Positions 37,135 to 46,501 of a DNA stretch of 64,000 nucleotides are shown here, piece by piece. The notes under the pieces are model-generated. The model searched no databases. It saw only the letters and a program-made list of their open reading frames with translations, and was not told the origin of the DNA. Positions within the stretch are counted from its first letter, which is position 1. Every line of letters begins with the position of its first letter. The stretch is from Herbinix luporum (GTDB taxonomy: Bacteria > Bacillota > Clostridia > Lachnospirales > Lachnospiraceae), in assembly GCF_900070325.1 (NCBI RefSeq), contig NZ_LN879430.1, positions 1,853,379-1,917,378 of the forward strand. Direction: 5' to 3'. Position numbers and translations under genes: made by a program.

Positions 37135-38316
37135 TTATCTCCTGCGAACAAAATCCTCATACAAGGGAGACATCATTCTTAATTTATCAACAATCTCCTT
37201 GATTTTTTCTACCGTATAATCTATTTCTTCAAATGTATTTTCTGCACTTAAGGTAAGCCTTAAAGATCCATGAGCTATTTCATGGGGTAAACCAATGGCA
37301 AGTAAAACATGGGAAGGATCTAGGGAGCCTGATGTACAAGCCGAACCGCTAGAGGCACAGATATTACTCATATCCAACATTATAAGCAGAGATTCACCTT
37401 CTATAAATTGAAAACTAAAATTAGCGTTATTAGGTAACCTCATTGTTCTGTGGCCATTAAGTCTGGTATAGGGAACTTCCGCTAAAACCCGTTTAATCAG
37501 ATAATCCCGCAACTGTATTTCCTTCTTAGTCCTTTCCTCCATGGTAGCCATGGCAATCTCCACTGCTTTGCCAAAGCCGACAACATTGGGTACATTTTCA
37601 GTTCCTGCCCGTCTGCCTCTTTCCTGGGCTCCTCCATGGATAAAAGATCTGATTTTAATACCTTTTTTTATATATAAGAAACCAATTCCCTTTGGACCGT
37701 TTAGCTTATGGGCGCTGGCACTCATCATGTCAATTCCCAAGTCTTCTACATTTATATCCAATTGTCCAAAAGCCTGTACTGCATCTGTATGGAACAATAT
37801 GTTATGCTTCTTAGCAATAGCACCAATTTCTTTAATTGGCTGAATTGTTCCAATCTCATTATTAGCAAACATAATTGATATTAAAATTGTAGTTGGTCTT
37901 ATGGCCTTCTCCAACTGATCCAATTTAACAATACCATTTTCATCTACATCTATATAGGTAACTTCATACCCTCTCTTTTTTTGCAGATATTCACAAGTAT
38001 GCAATACAGCATGATGTTCAATCTTTGATGTAATAATATGCTTTCCCTTTCCCTCATAAGCCTCTGCAGTTGCTATAAGAGCCCAGTTGTCCGCTTCTGT
38101 TCCACTGGCTGTAAAATAGACCTCAGAACTTTCTGCCCCTATGGCACCAGCTATAATAGACCTTGCTTCATCTAAAGCCTTTTTATTTTGAGAAGCAAAC
38201 TCATATACGCTGGATGGATTACCATACAGCTGGCTAAAGTAAGGGAGCATAGCTTCTACAACCTCAGGTCTAGTCTTTGTAGTAGCTGCATTATCAAGAT
38301 ATATCTTCTTTTCCAT
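37135..38316 (-). CDS. nifS: Cysteine desulfurase, NifS/IscS type
   Basis: A 393-residue PLP enzyme that takes sulfur from cysteine. The PLP Lys is in SASAHKLNGPKG, the N-terminal YLDNAATT is typical, and the persulfide Cys lies in SSGSACTSGSLDPSH. It delivers sulfur to the NifU scaffold and to MnmA, both downstream. Confidence 0.96.
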   Translation of the reverse strand: MEKKIYLDNAATTKTRPEVVEAMLPYFSQLYGNPSSVYEFASQNKKALDEARSIIAGAIGAESSEVYFTASGTEADNWALIATAEAYEGKGKHIITSKIEHHAVLHTCEYLQKKRGYEVTYIDVDENGIVKLDQLEKAIRPTTILISIMFANNEIGTIQPIKEIGAIAKKHNILFHTDAVQAFGQLDINVEDLGIDMMSASAHKLNGPKGIGFLYIKKGIKIRSFIHGGAQERGRRAGTENVPNVVGFGKAVEIAMATMEERTKKEIQLRDYLIKRVLAEVPYTRLNGHRTMRLPNNANFSFQFIEGESLLIMLDMSNICASSGSACTSGSLDPSHVLLAIGLPHEIAHGSLRLTLSAENTFEEIDYTVEKIKEIVDKLRMMSPLYEDFVRRR

Positions 38317-38347
38317 GTGGTCATCTCCTAATTATTGATATTTATTT

Positions 38348-38821
38348 TCAACAAGTTTGCTTTGAATTATTATCCTCAGTAACACCTGCTTCTGCTTGAA
38401 CTCTCTTACTTTCTGCTACCAAATCAGAGAGCATAATTCCATCCACTGCGTCATTTATACTATCACTTATACGCTTCCATACATATTTTGTTACACAGGT
38501 ATCTGAGATACTACAGGGTGTATCAGTATTATTTATTTCAGCACAATCTACAGGACTTAAGTCTCCTTCTAAGGCACGCAAAATGTCACCTACAGATATT
38601 TCCTCTGCCGGCATTGCCAGTACATATCCCCCTTGTGCTCCACGAATACCTTGCACTATACCGGATTTTCTAAGTTTTGCTATCAATTGTTCCAGATAAC
38701 TGGTGGATATGCCTTGTCTTTCTGCAATCTGACTTAATGCAACTGCCTCATCATCGTCATTATTAACTGCCAGGTCTAGGACTGCTCTAAGTCCATATCT
38801 ACCTTTAGTAGTTAATTTCAT
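38348..38821 (-). CDS. iscR: Rrf2-family regulator, IscR type
   Basis: A 157-residue Rrf2 winged-helix regulator: helix-turn-helix at about 27-55 (LSQIAERQGISTSYLEQLIAKLR), wing GIRGAQGGYVL, and three Cys (PVDC, DTPC, DTC) in the cluster loop at about 100-114. Such regulators hold a [2Fe-2S] cluster and repress the isc genes when clusters are sufficient. It is the first gene of iscR-nifS-nifU-mnmA, so autoregulation is likely. Confidence 0.93.
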   Translation of the reverse strand: MKLTTKGRYGLRAVLDLAVNNDDDEAVALSQIAERQGISTSYLEQLIAKLRKSGIVQGIRGAQGGYVLAMPAEEISVGDILRALEGDLSPVDCAEINNTDTPCSISDTCVTKYVWKRISDSINDAVDGIMLSDLVAESKRVQAEAGVTEDNNSKQTC

Positions 38822-38905
38822 ATTATAACCTCCTGCTAAACTTCCGCCATCAGTTCTCAGTTTTAATTCCCACTTATTTAATTCATATTAAATTACTCGG
38901 TATTA

Positions 38906-38934
38906 AATATAGCATTCTACCATTTATTTGTCAA
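38906..38934 (-). promoter_or_regulatory. Near-consensus promoter of the iscR operon
   Basis: On the minus strand TTGACA (38934-38929), 17 bases, TATATT (38911-38906). The sequence right after the -10, AATACCGAGTAATTTAATATG, starts like an Rrf2/IscR operator half-site (ATACC..AGTA) and overlaps the transcription start; I infer it as the autoregulatory site but the second half is poor. Given in two parts: AATACCGAGTAA and TTTAATATG. Confidence 0.7.
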
Positions 38935-39055
38935 CAATAAATTTACAATAAATATATTTTTATTTTGATATTTTTCTTTATTAGATATAAAGAACATACA
39001 TAAGTTATTATTTAACTCAATATATTATAAAGAATTTGACTTGCAGGAGAACTAT

Positions 39056-40633
39056 ATGAAGTTAAGAACCCAAACAGCAAATACCATAAAGCATATCGGC
39101 CAAAGAAATATATTATTAGGTACCATAATTCTTACCCTGGCAGGATTTATAACCAGGGTTATTGGTTTTTTCTATAAAATATTTTTATCTAAAGTAATGG
39201 GGTCTGAGTGGCTAGGAATATATCAGCTGATTTTTCCAGTCTATGGTATTGCATTTACAATCTATGCAACAGGGATTCAAACCTCTATTTCTAGGCTGGT
39301 AGCTGCAGAAATGGGAAAGCGTAATCATAAAAATGTGGGCAAAATTTTAAGACTGGGTCTGCTGCTTTCTGTAACAATAGCAGCTATTTTAACATTACTA
39401 TTATATAAATTTTCAGATATTGTTGCCTACCGCTTCTTACTTGAACCTCGAAGTGCTTCATCATTAAGAATATTAGCTGTGGTATTTCCTTTTTGTGCAG
39501 TCACCTCATCTATTAACGGTTATTATTATGGATTAAAAAAGGCCGGTGTACCGGCATCAACACAACTAGTTGAACAAGTTATCCGAGTTATCGTAGTATA
39601 TATAGCAGCTTATACCATGGGAAATGGTAATCATTTAGTTACCTGCGAAATGGCTGTTTTGGGCCTGGTAATAGGTGAAATTGCTTCCTCCCTATATAAT
39701 TTCTTCTCCTTATTTATTACTAAATCTCCAAAGGATTTAATAAGCCTAGGCCCCAATTCTTCTGCAATCCCTGTAAGAAGACGAAAAATCATAAAGGAGA
39801 TTATAATATCGAGTATACCCTTATCTACCAATCGCCTGCTTATAAATATTTTACATAGTATAGAGGCTGTTTTAATACCGGCCATGTTAAGAAGATTCGG
39901 TTTAAGTACAAAGGAGGCCCTTAGTACATATGGTACCTTAGTAGGAATGTCCATGCCCTTTATAATGTTTCCTACTGCTTTAATAAATGCCCTGGCAGTC
40001 CTGCTTCTTCCTACCATATCCGAAGCCCAGGCTATGGAAAATGAATATTTGATAGGTAAAACTTCATCTGTCTCCATAAAGTACAGCCTTTTAATAGGAA
40101 TTATCAGCACCGGTGTCTTTCTGCTTTTTGGTAATAATCTTGGAATTTGTATTTTCAATAATCAAGAAGCCGGCAGATATTTAGTTATACTGGCCTGGAT
40201 TTGCCCCTTAATATATCTTACAACAACCTTAGGAAGTATAATTAACGGTCTTGGAAAAACCAATATCACTTTTATTAATTCTATTTTGGGTACATTTGTT
40301 AAAATTATTATTATAATAATTTTAGTACCAAAAACCGGTATTAAAGGTTATCTATCAGCTTTACTTATAGGTCAGTTAATTATCACCTTTATGGATTCAT
40401 TTTATATTATAAGAATTATCCGGTTTAAGTTTGATGCTGTAAACACTTTGCTAAAACCGGGTATAATCGTAGCCATGGCAGGATTTTTAATCAAAAGTAT
40501 CTATGAATACTTTAAAAAAATAACGCAGATACATCAGACAGTATTTCTATTATCCTTCTGTCTTCTGTTCTGCGTTGTATGTATAATAATATTTGCCATA
40601 ACAAATTCAGTTTCAAAATCAGATTTTAAGTAA
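39056..40633 (+). CDS. spoVB: SpoVB/MurJ-type polysaccharide flippase
   Basis: A 525-residue protein with about 14 membrane segments and the family opening LTLAGFITRVIGFFYKIFLS. SpoVB belongs to the MOP superfamily; in Bacillus it is needed for cortex peptidoglycan synthesis and probably flips lipid-linked precursors. The ATG at 39056 follows CAGGAGAACTAT. Its 3' end overlaps the convergent diguanylate cyclase gene by eight bases. Paralogues with vegetative roles exist, so the exact member is uncertain. Confidence 0.85.
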   Translation: MKLRTQTANTIKHIGQRNILLGTIILTLAGFITRVIGFFYKIFLSKVMGSEWLGIYQLIFPVYGIAFTIYATGIQTSISRLVAAEMGKRNHKNVGKILRLGLLLSVTIAAILTLLLYKFSDIVAYRFLLEPRSASSLRILAVVFPFCAVTSSINGYYYGLKKAGVPASTQLVEQVIRVIVVYIAAYTMGNGNHLVTCEMAVLGLVIGEIASSLYNFFSLFITKSPKDLISLGPNSSAIPVRRRKIIKEIIISSIPLSTNRLLINILHSIEAVLIPAMLRRFGLSTKEALSTYGTLVGMSMPFIMFPTALINALAVLLLPTISEAQAMENEYLIGKTSSVSIKYSLLIGIISTGVFLLFGNNLGICIFNNQEAGRYLVILAWICPLIYLTTTLGSIINGLGKTNITFINSILGTFVKIIIIIILVPKTGIKGYLSALLIGQLIITFMDSFYIIRIIRFKFDAVNTLLKPGIIVAMAGFLIKSIYEYFKKITQIHQTVFLLSFCLLFCVVCIIIFAITNSVSKSDFK

Positions 40634-42032
40634 CTACACCATAAAGCATAAAGCTATTCTTACCTTGACTCTTTACACAGTATAGGGCTTGATCAGCACA
40701 TTGGACAAGTTGTTCATAGTTCATTCCATTATCCGGATAGGTTGCTATACCAATACTACCGGATATCTGAATTTCACAATTACCATCAACATAAGTAGTA
40801 TAAAGGGCATTGCCCAGGATACTGGCTTTACCGACAATATCCCCATGATCACCAACATAACCGATAAATACTACGAATTCATCGCCACCAATTCTTCCGA
40901 TAATTTCACCTTCTGCAAATACTTCTCTAATTCTTCTTACAACATAAGTTAGGACTTTATCACCAACTAAATGTCCATAGTTATCATTGATATGCTTAAA
41001 GTCATCAAAATCAATAAGCATTAGGGCGTGTCTGCCGTTCTTATTACCGCTAATATATCTATCAATCTTCTTAAAGGTTACTTCCTTATTATAAACCCCG
41101 GTTAAAGGATCCCTAGTTGCCTTGTACTCCAAGGCATCTAATTCACGTTTTTGATAATCCACATTAACAATCTTACCTATTACACGGTTTGGCAGATCAT
41201 CTTCATCATATATAGTTTTGCCCATTATCTGACACCAGATATAGTCATTGGGACGATGCTTTAGGCGAAACTCCGTTGTAACATACTCCTTACCCTCAGA
41301 TAGTTTAGTACAAAAATCCAAGTAAAGACCATAGTCATCGGGATGAACCATATCTCTTCGTAAATAACAATCTCTCACAAAATTATCCATAATGGTATCC
41401 CTACCAAATAACTCCTTGAATTTATCAGAAAAAATCATTTCATCATTAATAACGTAGTACTCAAATAGTACATCATTAGAAAGTTCAGAGGCCACCCGAT
41501 AACGCTCTCTATCCATCCTTAGCATCTCTTGCATTTTTTTCTGCCTTGTTATATCAACAAATACAGCGGATATTGTGTAATTCCCGTTTTTAGCCATTAC
41601 ATGGTTTCCGTTTATTAGGCAATATATAATAGTCCCGTCTTTCTTTACTAAACGGACTTCAAAATTAATACTTCCATCCTCTACGTTATATACAGAAGTT
41701 ATAAAATAATCTTTGTCTTTTGGATAGACAAAATCCATAATACTATACTTGTTCTTTTTCATGGCTTCTTTTTCTGAATAGCCTAATAAATTGTAAAACC
41801 CCTCACTGGCATAATGTATAGTGCATGTATCCCTGGGTATGAATTGAACCAATCCGGCATGGATACTATTTGTAATCTTGTTTAACTCAATAGCAGATAT
41901 GGTATTGCTTTTTTCATTTTCAAATTTACACAAAATTAAAAAAAACATTACCAATATACATAAACATAACATAATTATAATGGAGACCATTAAGAGTGTC
42001 GGATTACTTTGCAACATATTGTATAGTTTCAT
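40626..42032 (-). CDS. Membrane-attached PAS-GGDEF diguanylate cyclase
   Basis: A 468-residue protein with one N-terminal membrane helix (about 12-35), two PAS domains (about 50-165 and 170-295) and a C-terminal GGDEF domain. The active site GRIGGDEFVV is intact, so it should make cyclic di-GMP from GTP. No RxxD inhibitory site precedes it. The ATG at 42032 follows GGGGAAGGTATT. No EAL or HD-GYP gene is nearby. The signal sensed is unknown. Confidence 0.93.
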   Translation of the reverse strand: MKLYNMLQSNPTLLMVSIIIMLCLCILVMFFLILCKFENEKSNTISAIELNKITNSIHAGLVQFIPRDTCTIHYASEGFYNLLGYSEKEAMKKNKYSIMDFVYPKDKDYFITSVYNVEDGSINFEVRLVKKDGTIIYCLINGNHVMAKNGNYTISAVFVDITRQKKMQEMLRMDRERYRVASELSNDVLFEYYVINDEMIFSDKFKELFGRDTIMDNFVRDCYLRRDMVHPDDYGLYLDFCTKLSEGKEYVTTEFRLKHRPNDYIWCQIMGKTIYDEDDLPNRVIGKIVNVDYQKRELDALEYKATRDPLTGVYNKEVTFKKIDRYISGNKNGRHALMLIDFDDFKHINDNYGHLVGDKVLTYVVRRIREVFAEGEIIGRIGGDEFVVFIGYVGDHGDIVGKASILGNALYTTYVDGNCEIQISGSIGIATYPDNGMNYEQLVQCADQALYCVKSQGKNSFMLYGVVT

Positions 42033-42277
42033 AATACCTTCCCCCAACAGTATTTAACTAGAATTGGCAATAATCAATATCCTTGTATTTTAACTGCAAA
42101 CATATATCCTTTTATAAACCTTCCTATTACCATATTATACCATATATTCCTGTTTATATAGTACTAAAGACCTTGTTTTATTATATTTTATCATAGTATT
42201 AAGATAATTTCCACAATAACTGACTTCTTTTTTTATTATTGTCTTTTTACTTGTATAATTCAACTTTAATTTAAAAA

Positions 42278-42304
42278 ATCGAGCAAAGTTTCTAAACTTT
42301 GCTC
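42278..42304 (-). terminator. Terminator after the alpha-hydroxy-acid oxidase gene
   Basis: GAGCAAAGTTT and AAACTTTGCTC (42281-42304) form a perfect 11-base stem with a two-base loop; a U-rich run follows on the minus strand. The rest of the 42,033-42,322 gap is AT-rich; a possible -10 (TATAAT, minus, 42139-42134) may serve the cyclase gene. Confidence 0.8.
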
Positions 42305-42322
42305 AGAAAATTCTCTGCTAAA

Positions 42323-43210
42323 TTAAAAGTTCTTATGGTGAATAACTGTAGAATCAAAGCTATTAACATCCTTCACTCCGGTATTGGCCATAAGTCCACG
42401 AAGTTCATTTGTCATAGCTTGTAAGCGGTCGTATACCCCCTGTACACCGCCTTTACGAATATATGGAATTAGGTGGCCTCCGACACTGACAGCCGTAGCT
42501 CCAAGAGCTAAAGCTTTGTATGCATCCATACCGGATGTAATTCCGCAATCAACAAAGATTGGGATGTCTTTACCTATTTCCTTTGCAATATCAGGTAGAA
42601 TCATAAGAGGAGGAACAGCATAATCTAAACGGCCTCCATGATGAGATATTACTATTCCCTTTGCACCGATTTCAACAGATTTAACTGCATCCTTTACACT
42701 TAAAACCCCTTTGATTATAAATGGTAATTTAGTTGAGCTAATATATTTGCCTAAAGTAGATGGTGATTTTATGGACATTTTTTCACCTAAAACAATATCA
42801 AGGCTGCCATCATTAGCAAATATATGGTCTATGTCCATACCAACCGCTAAAGCTCCCACTTTCTCTGCATGTTCAATTTTTTTATAAATTTTATCTTCAT
42901 CCTCATAAGGTTTAATAATTTTAATAGTAGCTGCGCCGGTTTTTATAACACTTTCCAGCTCCTCATTACTGCCCATACCAATCCAATGAACACAATTAGC
43001 TAATGCGGCCCCTTTAGCATAGTCCACCATGGGATTTTCCAAATCTTGGTTAAATGTTTTAAGATGGGATAATGCTGCTGTCATAATCGGTGAAGAAAAT
43101 GTCTCTCCATACAAGTTAAATTCTGTAGAGGGTATAATCCCATCCATCAATCGAAACTCCAGTAATAAACTGTCAAAATATTCCCGTGTAATTTTATTGG
43201 TAATATTCAT
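42323..43210 (-). CDS. FMN-dependent alpha-hydroxy-acid oxidase/dehydrogenase family protein
   Basis: A 295-residue TIM-barrel FMN enzyme. The catalytic His-containing segment ISHHGGRLDYA, the preceding FIIKGVLSVKDA (Lys ligand to FMN) and the phosphate loop IFVDCGITSGMDAYKALALGA are clear. The family oxidises lactate, glycolate and similar acids. It lacks the Cys-rich N-terminal extension common in clostridial relatives of about 335 residues, so it is a short form. GGAAAGTCAC precedes the ATG. The electron acceptor in an anaerobe is unclear. Confidence 0.85.
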   Translation of the reverse strand: MNITNKITREYFDSLLLEFRLMDGIIPSTEFNLYGETFSSPIMTAALSHLKTFNQDLENPMVDYAKGAALANCVHWIGMGSNEELESVIKTGAATIKIIKPYEDEDKIYKKIEHAEKVGALAVGMDIDHIFANDGSLDIVLGEKMSIKSPSTLGKYISSTKLPFIIKGVLSVKDAVKSVEIGAKGIVISHHGGRLDYAVPPLMILPDIAKEIGKDIPIFVDCGITSGMDAYKALALGATAVSVGGHLIPYIRKGGVQGVYDRLQAMTNELRGLMANTGVKDVNSFDSTVIHHKNF

Positions 43211-43301
43211 GTGACTTTCCTTTCCCTTGTTTATTCAATATTTTTCAATAGATTGAATTTTTATATATAATTTGATTATAATCTGCATTTTTTGATACTA
43301 C

Positions 43302-43331
43302 AATGGCATTAATTATATACTTAATGCCATT
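43302..43331. repeat. Perfect inverted repeat upstream of the oxidase gene
   Basis: AATGGCATTAA and TTAATGCCATT form a perfect 11-base inverted repeat with an eight-base centre, 92-121 bases upstream of the oxidase ATG. There is no U-run on either side, so it looks more like an operator than a terminator. Confidence 0.5.
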
Positions 43332-43356
43332 AATAAAGCAAAATAACAAAGCAAAA

Positions 43357-43410
43357 GCTTAAGATATTTACTCTAGTATACTTTAAATATACTAGGCAAA
43401 CACCTTAAGC
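43357..43410 (-). terminator. Probable terminator after the protease operon
   Basis: GCTTAAG (43357-43363) pairs with CTTAAGC (43404-43410), and TAGTATA pairs with TATACTA inside. On the minus strand the stem is followed by TTTTGCTTTG. It lies 47 bases after the last minus-strand coding sequence. Confidence 0.5.
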
Positions 43411-43456
43411 CTCAGCTATATAAGTTTATAATATTTGCTATTTTACCTTATACTAA

Positions 43457-43789
43457 TTACCAACCAAGAGCCTCTTTCATTTTTTCTGCATATCTAATAC
43501 CAAGGGTAACTTGGGAATCATGGTCGAAATGAAGCCCCCATAGTCCGTCCCCAGGATCTCCTACTAAACCTTCTGCAGATACCACATAACAGTTTTTAAC
43601 AACAGAGGGTAACTGATTTACTAAGACATTATGTCCTGAGCACATACCGCTATATAACATTTCTCCGGCTATAAAGGGAATGTCACCTAAGTTAAGATCT
43701 TTTTTCAAGTCTTCTACCATGGAATTAACTTTTCCCGGCCAACTAGGGTCTCCGTTATTTTTGATACCATGCCAAGCCAAATACTTCAT
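43457..43789 (-). pseudogene. C-terminal remnant of an acetyl-xylan-esterase-like (CE6/DUF303) enzyme
   Basis: The 110-codon frame from 43789 has DPSWPGKVNSMVEDLKKDL, IPFIAGE, VNQLPSVVKNCYVVSAEGL and LHFDHDSQVTLGIRYAEKM, which match the C-terminal third of SGNH-type CE6/sialate O-acetylesterase proteins, including the catalytic His in LHFDHDSQ. The N-terminal two thirds with the nucleophile Ser are missing, there is no ribosome binding site, and the start overlaps the protease gene by 35 bases. It is best read as a gene fragment left by a deletion that fused it to the protease 3' end. Confidence 0.65.
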
Positions 43790-45596
43790 AGGTATTTTCT
43801 AATATATATCCATCTACAATAACTGTATATGTACCCTTAACTGTCGGTGTAAACTCAACCATCTCTGTATTATTATTAGCTGTTGTGCTGGCTGCAACAA
43901 TCTGTCCGTTTGGATCAATGATATATAAATCCATATCAGAAATATTTCTTAAATCTATAGACCCATTATTTAAGATTGAATTTTGCTTATGCCAATTTAA
44001 AACAATTCTCACAGGAGAGGAAGTATAGTTAATTGTGATTGGATAGCTATATGGAAATAAACCATTGTCTAACTGCACTTGTATATAATTGCTAGCATTG
44101 GCAGATTGATAAGCTCCTTTCGCATCAATAACTCCGGCTCCTTCCCTGTTGGAATAATCAGGTATCATACTATAGAAATTATAATCGTTTGCAGTTTTGT
44201 GCAGGGTTCCGGCTTTTAAAATTGCATTTAGTGCACATGGCTTAAAGATTAAATCGGGGCTAGACTGAAGGATTTGGGCTATTACACCTGTTACATGAGC
44301 AGCGGAAAAACTTGTCCCATTACTGCCTAAAAATCCGGCAACGGATATGTCTTCTCCCGGTGCTGACAAATCCGGCTTATATCCACCTTCAATTTCTAAA
44401 AATGAGCTATAGTTTGAGAAACTATCATCGTTCCAATTTGGTTCATTAAAAGAATTATTATCATTAATGGAACTTACGGTTATCCCATTATATGCCATGC
44501 CCGGATCTGTTATATAAGAGTTGTCGCCTCCGTTTCCTGAGCTTTTTACAAAGGTAATATTATGCTGAAAACTCAAATGATCAATCCATTTTGCCATATC
44601 ACTATATAGGCCGGCTCCTGTTGAGTATCCTGCACTATAATTAATTACACTTACCCCTTGATCCATTAGCCATTCAATTTTCTCATAGTCTTCAAGTCTA
44701 TTTTTTGCAGCTGTCATATATACGGTAGCATCCGGAACGATACCCTGGGTTCTACCTACTATAATACTTGCTACTTTAGTTGCATGACTTCCTGTATCTT
44801 GACTGGCAACGGCATCTGAAACGTCAAAAATAATATTCCGATCATTCAGTTGTGAATTTGATTTATCGGCATAATTAATTTCTACAATTCCTACCTTTAT
44901 TCCACTACCCCTCAGATTTAGATTATTGCGAAGATAATTTGCATTAATATTTGGAATACTGTAGCTAGTCTCTTCCTTCTTCTCATCCTTTTCAACCAAT
45001 TGGAAGGATAGAATATCATCAAATTCACTGAGTTTTAGAATTTTGTAAATCTTAATATTTACTATAATTAATGGGGCATAGTTACTGATAAAAACTACTT
45101 CCTCATTTGGCAGATATTTGTCATAATATCTTTTATTAAGGGACTCATATTTGACTTTGGCTAATTCTCTCTTTACTTCTATGTACTTTTGCAAAGTCTT
45201 ATTGTCTATTTTATTAATATCGTCAATTTTAAGCAATTCTTTTGCCTCTTTTTCAATGGCTGTTTGATCTATGTCTTTAAACCAGATAGCCACAGTAAGT
45301 TCTTGATTTTCATCTTCTTTGATTAGTTTTTCCAAGGGTTCAGATATTTTACTGCTTTTAAAATAACTGCCATGTTTGCTTGCTGAATAATCTTCTGTTT
45401 TTCCGTTATTAAAAACAATAACATCCTTAACCTTGTCTTTGTATTTAATCTTATAAAGACTGCCTGCTTCAAAATCTTTTACTTTTTCGCCATTTTTAAT
45501 ATTTATATATGTATCCGCCAAAGACATATTCCGGATGCACATAGAACTTAATATAATGAATACCAAACCAAAAATAATAGTAGGATATTTTTTCAT
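43755..45596 (-). CDS. Secreted S8 (subtilisin-like) serine protease with Glu-His-Ser site
   Basis: A 613-residue protein with a signal peptide (about 1-28), an N-terminal region of about 200 residues that may be a propeptide, a subtilase domain (about 230-470) and a C-terminal beta domain (about 500-613) like a PPC domain. His271 (GSHATKVAS), Asn355 (SSGNGG) and Ser429 (NGTSFSAAH) are present, but where the Asp is expected the sequence is VGIVEIN, with Glu239. The ATG at 45596 has GGAGG 14 bases upstream, an unusually long spacing. It follows the Ig-repeat gene by 53 bases, probably as one operon. Confidence 0.88.
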   Translation of the reverse strand: MKKYPTIIFGLVFIILSSMCIRNMSLADTYINIKNGEKVKDFEAGSLYKIKYKDKVKDVIVFNNGKTEDYSASKHGSYFKSSKISEPLEKLIKEDENQELTVAIWFKDIDQTAIEKEAKELLKIDDINKIDNKTLQKYIEVKRELAKVKYESLNKRYYDKYLPNEEVVFISNYAPLIIVNIKIYKILKLSEFDDILSFQLVEKDEKKEETSYSIPNINANYLRNNLNLRGSGIKVGIVEINYADKSNSQLNDRNIIFDVSDAVASQDTGSHATKVASIIVGRTQGIVPDATVYMTAAKNRLEDYEKIEWLMDQGVSVINYSAGYSTGAGLYSDMAKWIDHLSFQHNITFVKSSGNGGDNSYITDPGMAYNGITVSSINDNNSFNEPNWNDDSFSNYSSFLEIEGGYKPDLSAPGEDISVAGFLGSNGTSFSAAHVTGVIAQILQSSPDLIFKPCALNAILKAGTLHKTANDYNFYSMIPDYSNREGAGVIDAKGAYQSANASNYIQVQLDNGLFPYSYPITINYTSSPVRIVLNWHKQNSILNNGSIDLRNISDMDLYIIDPNGQIVAASTTANNNTEMVEFTPTVKGTYTVIVDGYILENTYEVFGLAWYQK

Positions 45597-45649
45597 TTTA
45601 ATAATACCAGCCTCCAATCTTTATCTGTCAAAATAATAAGTGCCCTATT

Positions 45650-46501
45650 TTATTCAACTACTATTGTTATACTTGATTTAGTACTGACATTTTTCTCATT
45701 ATAAGCGATTAAAGTATATGTCTTTGTACTATTAGGAGTAATGCCTATTTGACCGTCCGCAGGTCTGTCTGCTAATATCAAACCATCATCAGTAACAATT
45801 TCACAACTGACAGCATTTTCTGTATCCCATTCTAGTATTACTAAAGTACCTTTCTCGACTTCAGTTTCTGTAGCGGTAAAGCTTTTTATTACCGGGTTGA
45901 GAATTACTTTTACTGTAACACTTTTAGTTACCGGAAGCTTATCAGTACCAATTGCCTCCAACACATATGTAGTTGTTTCACTAAGCTCTACCTCTAAACT
46001 GCCTTTAGCCTCTACTTCCGAACCATTGATAGTAACCGATATAGCATCTGATACATCCCATGTAAGGGTTGTACTATCTCCTTCAAGGATTTCATCCTCT
46101 GAAACACTAAAGGAATTAATAACTGCCGGAGATGTCTTTTCATTTACGTTGACTGTTACGGAGGCACTGACTGTTCCTCCGATACCTGTTGCTTTTAAAA
46201 TGTATGTAGTTGTTAGTGACGGTTGCACATCGGTCTTGCCAACAATAGGCCATACGCACTCTACAACCTTTTCAATTCCCAGAATATCAACCTTATAGGC
46301 ATTAAGTACATTCCAGGATAAGGTTACACTTTCACCAGCTTCTATATTATTCTTACTGGCTTTAAAAAATACAATTTTGGGTTTCAGTACTTGTTCAAAA
46401 CTAGCAGAAACTGAATAAGTTGAAAATGAGAATAATGATAAAATGCAAGCAAGAACTAAACTTCTTTTCAAAACAGATAAAAAGCTACTTTTCCTTTTCA
46501 T
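45650..46501 (-). CDS. Secreted protein of three Ig-like repeats, function unknown
   Basis: A 283-residue protein with a signal peptide (about 1-33, ending SVSA) and three tandem repeats of about 80 residues (about 40-118, 128-202 and 207-282). Each repeat shows the pattern I..F.A....I..G.S.TL.W.V..A..V.I...... TTTY.L.A, a common bacterial Ig-like fold. No anchor, dockerin or enzyme domain is present. AAGGAGGTTTATT precedes the ATG. It is divergent from a longer paralogue and lies upstream of the S8 protease. The role may be binding at the cell surface or to a polysaccharide; this is inference. Confidence 0.8.
   Translation of the reverse strand: MKRKSSFLSVLKRSLVLACILSLFSFSTYSVSASFEQVLKPKIVFFKASKNNIEAGESVTLSWNVLNAYKVDILGIEKVVECVWPIVGKTDVQPSLTTTYILKATGIGGTVSASVTVNVNEKTSPAVINSFSVSEDEILEGDSTTLTWDVSDAISVTINGSEVEAKGSLEVELSETTTYVLEAIGTDKLPVTKSVTVKVILNPVIKSFTATETEVEKGTLVILEWDTENAVSCEIVTDDGLILADRPADGQIGITPNSTKTYTLIAYNEKNVSTKSSITIVVE

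Noticed and set aside
39631..40158. Minus-strand frame of 175 codons inside spoVB
   Set aside because: The plus-strand flippase is intact across it; codons on the minus strand show no family resemblance.
45897..46298. Plus-strand frame of 133 codons inside the Ig-repeat gene
   Set aside because: Its Ser/Thr/Val-rich sequence is the antisense reading of the repeats, with no ribosome site.
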